Shown: positions 7,432-12,789 of the stretch, one piece after another
Position numbering within the stretch: position 1 is the stretch's first letter
Layout: the number at the start of each line of letters is the position of its first letter
Source of the DNA: CALSMU01 sp963926405
GTDB lineage: Bacteria > Bacteroidota > Bacteroidia > Flavobacteriales_D > Parvicellaceae
Assembly: GCA_963926405.1 (NCBI GenBank)
Contig: CAWUXI010000123.1
Span: forward strand, 1 to 12,789
Length of the DNA: 12,789 nucleotides
Direction of reading: 5' to 3'
Notes under the pieces: model-generated
Told to the model about the DNA's origin: nothing
Database searches by the model: none
The model's input: the letters and a program-made list of their open reading frames with translations, nothing else
Program-made: the position numbers and the translations under genes

Positions 7432-9033
7432 CTATAAACGCGCCATCTGCTCTTCCAAAGAAACAGTACTACTCCCCTCTTTTTTCGGCACTAATGACAT
7501 TGCGTATTCACTTAAGGCAGTAATTGTTAGACTCGGGTTAACACCTAAATTACCTGGAATAATAGATCCATCCAGAATCATCATTCCTGGATAGTTAAAC
7601 ACTTGAAAATTGTCGTTTATCACCCCGTTTTTATCAGTTTCTCCCATAGGTATTCCACCTAAAATGTGAGCTGTAGAAGACATGTTAAATAAAACTTCAG
7701 TTGTTGCGTTTTGAGGCAAACCATCCACCTTTTCTGCATAGCGATGCATCACTTTTTGTCCGATATCAATATATGCTGGGACTTTATTTTCCTTTTTATT
7801 CTCGATGCTAATCCTTGAGAATGGAAAACGCTTATAAACCATTTTCATAGAATTATCGAGACTTTGCATCACCAAAAATATAACCGATTTCTCTGAAAAA
7901 TTTCTTCCGAACAAATGTTTAAAGAAAGCCCGTGGCTTGTAGAAGATATTACCAAACCAAACGAAGGGCCTTAAGAATGGTGTTGACTGCTTTGTGGCCA
8001 AAGTAGAGAACATTTTCATAGAATTTGAGCCACTAGGATATTTAACAATTTCTATATGCGTATCATCGTCTGGATTAAAAATGGAAGAAATCGCTATACC
8101 ATTATTTAACTTTTTATTTTTTGAAGTAACGCCACAAAGTGTTTCAGAGTTAGTTCTTAAGTTTTCACCAAGTGTTTCCGATAAGTTAGTCAGGGTTTTG
8201 TACTTGTGCTTTTGTTTTAAAAGAATATCCATTGTTCCTAATACACCAGCTGCGAATACAATGTTTTTCGTTTTAAAGACTTGTCTCTTTTTGGATAGAA
8301 ATGCAGTACTACTGACCGTATGAATAGTATACAATTCACCATCGTATTCTATTTTAGTAGCTTTGGTTTCGGCCTTAATTTTTGCGCCAAACTTTTGCGC
8401 AAAATATAAATAGTTATAATCCAACGAATTCTTTGCTGTTTCTTTGCAACCAACCATACAACCTGCACATTCAGTACATCCCTTTCGCATCGGGCCTAAA
8501 CCTTTAAAATAAGGATCTGTTTCTTTTTCCGTATCTCCAAAATAGACACCTACATCAACACCCTCAAAAGATTCAGGTTTACCCATTTCTTCTGCAATCT
8601 CTTTCAGGATAGCGTCTTCCTCTCCAAATGTTTTATTCTTCACGGTCCCCAACATAAACTTGGCCTTTTCATAAAAAGGAATCAAGGTTTGTTTCCAATC
8701 TTTGGATTTTGTCCACGAAGGATTAGAGAAAAATGCGTCTGGTGGAAACATATGCGTGTTGGCGTACACCAAACTTCCACCTCCAACACCGACTCCACTT
8801 AATATGAAAACATTTTTGAAAAAAGTTAAACGCTGAAAACCAAACCACCGCAACATTGGACTCCAGAAAAACTTTGCTAATTTCCAGTTGTTCTTTGGGA
8901 AGTCTTTGGCTTTGTATTCTTTCCCCATTTCTAGAACCAATACATCATACCCTTTTTCAGCAAGCCGCATAGCAGAAACGGAGCCGCCAAAACCAGAACC
9001 GATTATAATATGGTCATATATTTTATCTGACAT
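7432..9033 (-). CDS. GMC-family FAD-dependent oxidoreductase with four-cysteine motif (cholesterol-oxidase-like)
   Basis: This 533-residue flavoprotein has no export signal and is probably cytosolic. The N-terminal FAD-binding Rossmann motif is IIGSGFGGSVSAMRLAEKG (11-29), with an acidic end to the second strand (VLVLEMG). A second GMC signature is the glycine-rich GVGVGGGSLVYANTH (80-94). The C-terminus carries HILGGIPMG (456-464, His456 a candidate active-site residue) and ILDGSIIPGNLGVNPSLTI (487 onward), as in GMC oxidases that act on alcohols and sterols. Unusually, residues 186-196 form C-x2-C-x2-C-x3-C followed by an AKNSLDYNYL stretch, a layout resembling an iron-sulfur ligand set. 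Members of this subgroup are often labelled cholesterol oxidase, but the substrate cannot be read from sequence. The gene follows the esterase by 43 bases on the same strand, so they probably share a transcript. Confidence 0.88.
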   Translation of the reverse strand: MSDKIYDHIIIGSGFGGSVSAMRLAEKGYDVLVLEMGKEYKAKDFPKNNWKLAKFFWSPMLRWFGFQRLTFFKNVFILSGVGVGGGSLVYANTHMFPPDAFFSNPSWTKSKDWKQTLIPFYEKAKFMLGTVKNKTFGEEDAILKEIAEEMGKPESFEGVDVGVYFGDTEKETDPYFKGLGPMRKGCTECAGCMVGCKETAKNSLDYNYLYFAQKFGAKIKAETKATKIEYDGELYTIHTVSSTAFLSKKRQVFKTKNIVFAAGVLGTMDILLKQKHKYKTLTNLSETLGENLRTNSETLCGVTSKNKKLNNGIAISSIFNPDDDTHIEIVKYPSGSNSMKMFSTLATKQSTPFLRPFVWFGNIFYKPRAFFKHLFGRNFSEKSVIFLVMQSLDNSMKMVYKRFPFSRISIENKKENKVPAYIDIGQKVMHRYAEKVDGLPQNATTEVLFNMSSTAHILGGIPMGETDKNGVINDNFQVFNYPGMMILDGSIIPGNLGVNPSLTITALSEYAMSLVPKKEGSSTVSLEEQMARL

Positions 9034-9076
9034 TTTATTAATCCACTTAAACTTTAAACAGTATCAAATGATTCGT

Positions 9077-10213
9077 TTATAGTTTAAACACCTTAAAAGA
9101 ATGGCTGCCCATTTTTAATATATACACATTTTGAGGCAAATTCGATAAATCAATCTCTCTCGACAAAGGTTCAATAACTCCATTAAGGAGCATTGTGCCT
9201 TGTATAGAGTAAAGTTCGTAAGCTATTGCTTTTGATGACCTGTATTGAATTGAAACTTTACCTGCTGACGGGTTAGGGAAAATGTTAATTTCATCATTAA
9301 AATTAAGGCTTCCCGCCAAAGTAGGACCACCAATTAATCCATTGATATCGTATTTGGAAAAAAACTTCCAAACTTCGACAGAAGCATCGATATCATAATT
9401 AGTTCCTGCTCCTCCGAAAGCTGAACCAGACCATGTATGGCCGCCGCCTGTTATTTTAAAATGTTCTACCGTTACATCATTATCCCCTCCATAATATATC
9501 ATATGGTCTACGGTACTTCCATCAGAAGTATTTATATCCGGAATATTAATAACAGTTGGAGTTGAATTGCTGTTATTATAGTTTACCCAATAATTAAGAA
9601 CATTACTAACTGGTTTTGAAAAAGAAGCTCCTGTATAAGGAACTGTTCCATCAGAAGTTCCATGTATTTCTAGAATCGGGGTTGGGTGTTGTGGATTACA
9701 TGCATTATATGTAACAGGAGACATAGAACCAGTTACAGATGCAATAGCTGCTATTCTATCACTTAATTGACAAGCTAAATGATAACTCATAAAACCACCA
9801 TTTGACATACCAGTGCTGTAAACTCTATCTGCGTTTATGTTATAATCTGCAGAAATAGAATCTAATAATGCGGCAGAAAAACCAACATCATCAACTGTAC
9901 TTCCACCCCAACCTACATTAAAATGAGTTGTGTTTTGCACGTCTAATGTGCCCATTGGGTGAACGATAATAAAACCTGCAGTATCAGCTATTGCACGAAA
10001 ATCACCATACCACATTTGTTCAGTAGCATTACTTGTATAACCGTGAAAATTAAATACTAAAGGAACTGCTGCACTACCGGTGTAATTAGCAGGTACATAA
10101 AGAATGTATTCTCTTTGCAAACCATCATGTGTAATTGTAGCTGTGATTGTTTGCTGCGAAGTTCCAGTAAATGCTAGACCAACAAAAGCAATAAGGAAGA
10201 CTAATTTTTTCAT
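9077..10213 (-). CDS. Secreted esterase (PHB-depolymerase/LpqC-like) with T9SS sorting domain
   Basis: This 378-residue alpha/beta hydrolase is exported and then secreted or surface-attached. A signal peptide spans about residues 1-20 (MKKLVFLIAFVGLAFTGTSQ). The catalytic domain (about 22-290) resembles the polyhydroxybutyrate depolymerase/feruloyl esterase family: an oxyanion-region FNFHGYTSN (54-62), the nucleophile Ser137 in GMSNGG, Asp188 in HGTSDGTVPY and His259 in GGGHTWSG. Residues 308-378 form a type A T9SS C-terminal sorting domain, with the opening INIFPNPSAGKVSI, a YSIQGTML strand, the IDLSNLPQNVYILKM segment and a final FKVFKL. The enzyme is therefore delivered through the type IX system. 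Substrate could be a polyester, a plant acyl-ester or another short ester. The 130-base gap upstream (10214-10343) has only a weak one-mismatch -7-like element (TAGCTTTA). Confidence 0.9.
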   Translation of the reverse strand: MKKLVFLIAFVGLAFTGTSQQTITATITHDGLQREYILYVPANYTGSAAVPLVFNFHGYTSNATEQMWYGDFRAIADTAGFIIVHPMGTLDVQNTTHFNVGWGGSTVDDVGFSAALLDSISADYNINADRVYSTGMSNGGFMSYHLACQLSDRIAAIASVTGSMSPVTYNACNPQHPTPILEIHGTSDGTVPYTGASFSKPVSNVLNYWVNYNNSNSTPTVINIPDINTSDGSTVDHMIYYGGDNDVTVEHFKITGGGHTWSGSAFGGAGTNYDIDASVEVWKFFSKYDINGLIGGPTLAGSLNFNDEINIFPNPSAGKVSIQYRSSKAIAYELYSIQGTMLLNGVIEPLSREIDLSNLPQNVYILKMGSHSFKVFKL

Positions 10214-10343
10214 ATAGATTTATTATTTTAAACGAAGTTACATTAAATAGTTTAAAGCTATTAATCAGGTTTGAAGTAATATTTCTTCTTATGAATAGAT
10301 TGAACTGTTGATCATATTATACAAGAGATCCAATATTCAATTA

Positions 10344-11714
10344 TTAATCCCAATGTGTATCTACTAAGTAAATTAACGAAGCCAATGAAGCTGCGCCTAA
10401 TTCCAATTCTCTCTTGTTTACATTTTCAAATATATCACTTGGTGCATGGTGAAAATCAAAATAGCGTTGTGAATCAGGAACTAATCCAACCAGACATATC
10501 TTTCCATCTTTAAGCGGACCAATATCAACTCCACTATAGCCTTTCTTTATAAAGAATAAATCATAAGGCTCCAATAAGGATTCAAACTGCTGAAGAGAAG
10601 TCAATTGTTCTGGAGTTCCATCCACGGTAAAACCTTTGGGAGTAAACCCTCCTCTATCTGTTTCAATAGCGAATATGTGCTCTTCTCCTTTCTTCTTAAC
10701 CATTTCTGCGTAGGTTTTACCGCCTCTATTTCCATTTTCTTCATTCATATAAAGAATACATCGAATAGTATGTTTTGGCTGTATCCCTAGATTTTTAAAA
10801 ATTTTCAATACTTCAATACTCTGCACAATTCCAGCTCCATCATCATGCGCTCCTTCTCCAACATCCCAAGAATCCAAATGTCCACCAACAACAATTATTT
10901 TATCAGGAAATTCACTTCCTTTTATTTCCGCTATTACATTATAAGATACTGTATCTGGCAAGGTTTTACATTCGAGCTTCATCTTTGCTTCAGTTTGTTT
11001 ATCCTTTTTTAATTGTTCGCTTAAATTATGTGCATCGACAGTGCTAATAGCTACTGAGGGAATTTTTAAATCAGCTCCTTCATAGGTCATAGAACCTGTA
11101 TGCGGGTTCAAATCTTGCTTTAACGTCATAGATCGAACAAGAACACCTATAGCGCCCAACTTTGAAGCTCTAACAGCTCCCCAATATCTTTGATCTACAC
11201 ACCCACCATAAGCATGAAATGTACTTAGCCTTGTAGGGTTCATTGGTCGATTGTAAAAAACAAATTTGCCTTTAATTTTATTTTCACCCAACTCATCCAA
11301 TTCATCCCATGATTTTACTTCTACAATATTACCTGTTAACACACCATTTGTTCCAACTGATCCTCCATACGCTAAACATTTAGATTGATACAGCTTAATT
11401 TCTTTAGAGGAAAAATCCAGGCGTTCTTTGGCACCCCTTACCCAATGAGGAACTAAAATTTCCTGTAAGTATATAGAATCCAAAGAGTATCTTTTCAATA
11501 CATTTTGACCCCAAGCAATGGCTTTATAAGATGCATCAGAGCCACTAATTCTATGTCCAACACCCTTACACAATTCCTTTAAATTTTCATGGCACTCTCC
11601 ATTTGTTAAAGCCTCATTAAAAATATTCCGGACCATAGTAGAGTCCTCTAATACCTCTTGAGAAAGACTAAATATTGGAGAAAATAGTATTACAATGAAA
11701 AAGGATTTAAACAT
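10344..11714 (-). CDS. Secreted M28-family metallopeptidase (carboxypeptidase Q-like)
   Basis: This 456-residue di-zinc exopeptidase is exported by a signal peptide of about 19 residues (MFKSFFIVILFSPIFSLSQ). A protease-associated-type insert occupies about residues 110-240 (GNIVEV, KGKFVFYNRP, ASKLGAIGVLVRS, IPSVAIS). The catalytic domain shows the expected M28 residues: His279 and Asp281 in GGHLDSWDVGEG, bridging Asp291 in AHDDGAG, catalytic and ligand Glu325/Glu326 in NEENGNRGG, Asp353 in ETDRGGF, and His423 (or 422) in FHHAPSD. The order and spacing fit the carboxypeptidase Q/PGCP branch. It would release amino acids from peptides in the periplasm or outside the cell; no T9SS sorting domain or lipobox is present. 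It is the first gene of the minus-strand block and is divergent from the thioredoxin-like gene. Confidence 0.92.
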   Translation of the reverse strand: MFKSFFIVILFSPIFSLSQEVLEDSTMVRNIFNEALTNGECHENLKELCKGVGHRISGSDASYKAIAWGQNVLKRYSLDSIYLQEILVPHWVRGAKERLDFSSKEIKLYQSKCLAYGGSVGTNGVLTGNIVEVKSWDELDELGENKIKGKFVFYNRPMNPTRLSTFHAYGGCVDQRYWGAVRASKLGAIGVLVRSMTLKQDLNPHTGSMTYEGADLKIPSVAISTVDAHNLSEQLKKDKQTEAKMKLECKTLPDTVSYNVIAEIKGSEFPDKIIVVGGHLDSWDVGEGAHDDGAGIVQSIEVLKIFKNLGIQPKHTIRCILYMNEENGNRGGKTYAEMVKKKGEEHIFAIETDRGGFTPKGFTVDGTPEQLTSLQQFESLLEPYDLFFIKKGYSGVDIGPLKDGKICLVGLVPDSQRYFDFHHAPSDIFENVNKRELELGAASLASLIYLVDTHWD

Positions 11715-11758
11715 GTTTGATTATTTTGTTAAAAAGTGAGCCAATGATAATAGAAGTT

Positions 11759-11766
11759 CAAAGCTA
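11759..11766 (-). promoter_or_regulatory. Bacteroidota -7 promoter element upstream of the M28 peptidase gene
   Basis: Read on the minus strand this is TAGCTTTG, an exact TAnnTTTG match, 44 bases upstream of the M28 peptidase ATG. That is nearly the same distance as the element before the M23 gene. No TTTG lies at the usual -33 distance. It sits within the 101-base divergent gap; for the plus-strand gene only a one-mismatch element is visible (TACTTTTA, just downstream). Confidence 0.4.
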
Positions 11767-11815
11767 TAAAATAGCGAGAAGTCTTTACTTTTACCAATAT
11801 CCAAAAATAGATAAA

Positions 11816-12373
11816 ATGGCTAGAACTCCAACTATTCAGATTAAATTAGGTTTTACTGCTCCAGATTTTACATTACCAGATGTGATTACAGGAAAAAATT
11901 ATAATCTTTCCGAATTAAAAGGTTTGAAAGGAACTGCAGTTTTCTTCATCTGCAATCATTGTCCATTTGTGATTGATATAATTGATGAATTAGTGAAAAT
12001 TGGTAATGATTATTTGGAAAAAGGAATTGGATTTATTGTTATTAGTTCAAATGACATTATCAACTATCCAGAAGACTCTCCCAAAAACATGAAGCTATTC
12101 GCTGAGAATTATAATTTTCCATTTCCTTACTTATATGATGAGACACAAAAAATAGCAAAAGCTTATACCGCAGCTTGTACTCCAGATATAAACGTCTTTA
12201 ATGCAGAACTAAAGTGTATTTATAGAGGGCAGATGGACAATTCCCGGCCGGGTAATGATTACCCAAGTGACGGGGAAGATTTAAGAAAAGTGTTTAATTA
12301 TTTACTAGAAAGCAAAGACATTGATTTTGAACAACTACCTAGTATTGGTTGCGGAATAAAATGGAAAGATTGA
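11816..12373 (+). CDS. Thioredoxin-fold family protein (AhpC/TSA-type, CNHCPF motif)
   Basis: This 185-residue protein has the redoxin fold: APDFTLPD near the N-terminus, an FFICNHCPFV redox motif with Cys46 and Cys49, a VISSND strand, the cis-Pro segment CTPDINVF (Cys121 before it), and the ending SIGCGIKWK. This CNHCPF subgroup is widespread in bacteria and annotated as thioredoxin/alkyl hydroperoxide reductase-like; its substrates are not established. I chose ATG 11816 (MARTPTIQIKLG), which places the fold directly at the N-terminus. An upstream ATG at 11717 would add 33 residues not typical of the family and overlap the divergent promoter region. No signal peptide is present, so it is probably cytosolic. 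The nuclease gene starts five bases after its stop, suggesting one operon. Confidence 0.87.
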   Translation: MARTPTIQIKLGFTAPDFTLPDVITGKNYNLSELKGLKGTAVFFICNHCPFVIDIIDELVKIGNDYLEKGIGFIVISSNDIINYPEDSPKNMKLFAENYNFPFPYLYDETQKIAKAYTAACTPDINVFNAELKCIYRGQMDNSRPGNDYPSDGEDLRKVFNYLLESKDIDFEQLPSIGCGIKWKD

Positions 12374-12378
12374 TTAAT

Positions 12379-12789
12379 ATGCATTTTAACTTTCGATATC
12401 TGATTTTATTAATAGCAGCTGGCATCAGCATGTCTTCTATTTCACAAACAGATACTGAACAGGAAATTAAATTTATTTCGACTAAAATCGACTCAATAGA
12501 CTTAAAGAGGGACAAGCTTTTAGTTCAATTAGAAGCACTTAAGCTGAATAAAATTCAACACGACCTAAGTGCTGTTGGCAATCCCATTTGCAGCGAAGAT
12601 GTTGAAGTCATATATCATAAAGCAATGATTTTGGGGTACAATGAGAACCACGAACAGGCTCAATGGGTAAGCCATATTGTATTACCAGATGTAGAAAAAG
12701 GAAATGTATCAAGAACCAATAATTTTAGAAAAGATAGCTTGGTCACTTCCGGCACAGCGAGTAAAGCCGATTATTGGTACAGCGGATAT
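12379..12789 (+). CDS. Secreted DNA/RNA non-specific endonuclease (N-terminal part)
   Basis: The frame is open to the last base; 137 residues are visible from ATG 12379. Residues 1-23 form a signal peptide (MHFNFRYLILLIAAGISMSS, then ISQ). Residues about 26-62 are charged and helical, possibly a short coiled coil. From about residue 79 the sequence matches the start of NUC1-type (Serratia nuclease-like) endonucleases: IYHKAMILGYNENHEQAQWV, a SHIVLPDVEKG strand, an R..NFRKDS segment and ASKADYWYSGY. In this family that last motif is directly followed by the catalytic DRGH motif, which falls just outside the window. The enzyme would degrade nucleic acids outside the cytoplasm for nutrient recovery or defence. 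It follows the thioredoxin-like gene by five bases, which suggests co-transcription. Confidence 0.85.
   Translation, partial: MHFNFRYLILLIAAGISMSSISQTDTEQEIKFISTKIDSIDLKRDKLLVQLEALKLNKIQHDLSAVGNPICSEDVEVIYHKAMILGYNENHEQAQWVSHIVLPDVEKGNVSRTNNFRKDSLVTSGTASKADYWYSGY

Noticed and set aside
7994..8323. 109-residue plus-strand open frame inside the GMC gene
   Set aside because: It is antisense to a well-supported conserved enzyme, has no recognisable domain, and its composition looks like a mirror of the GMC coding sequence.
11717..11815. N-terminal extension of the thioredoxin-like protein
   Set aside because: The 33 residues are not typical of the family, contain no convincing signal peptide, and would cover the divergent promoter region; ATG 11816 fits the fold.

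Overview
The window looks like a stretch of ordinary chromosome from a Bacteroidota bacterium, most likely a Flavobacteriales-type marine or freshwater species. The DNA is AT-rich. It encodes a PorP/SprF-family protein, a TPR/PD40/OmpA-like envelope protein, an esterase ending in a type IX secretion (T9SS) sorting domain, and a DUF4476 protein. Two upstream regions carry matches to the Bacteroidota -7 promoter element TAnnTTTG. I see no rRNA, tRNA, CRISPR array, insertion sequence, phage gene or integration site. No gene-free stretch exceeds about 185 bases.

Layout. (1) Positions 1-3151, plus strand: the 3' end of a PorP/SprF-like gene, a one-base overlap into a large periplasmic/outer-membrane protein (TPR, PD40 repeats, OmpA-like domain, DUF1573), then a small four-helix membrane protein of unknown function. 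(2) Positions 3209-4700, minus strand: a DUF423 membrane protein and a secreted DUF4476 protein. (3) Positions 4885-6252, plus strand: a saccharopine dehydrogenase-family enzyme, divergent from the DUF4476 gene. (4) Positions 6359-11714, minus strand: four genes read in the order M28 peptidase, T9SS-exported esterase, GMC oxidoreductase with a four-cysteine motif, and M23 peptidase with LysM. (5) Positions 11816-12789, plus strand: a cytosolic thioredoxin-fold protein and, five bases later, the start of a secreted DNA/RNA non-specific endonuclease that runs off the window.

Functionally the window is mostly envelope and secretion biology. The first two genes form a pair of the kind linked to T9SS and gliding adhesins. 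The minus-strand block and the terminal nuclease supply exported hydrolases acting on peptides, esters, peptidoglycan and nucleic acids, which suits a polymer-scavenging lifestyle. The saccharopine dehydrogenase, GMC enzyme and thioredoxin-like protein lack export signals and are probably cytoplasmic.

I found no convincing new multi-gene system. The best second-look items are the OmpA-like/DUF1573 fusion with a substituted peptidoglycan-binding aspartate, the cysteine cluster inserted in the GMC enzyme, and the uncharacterised membrane protein behind the PorP/OmpA pair.
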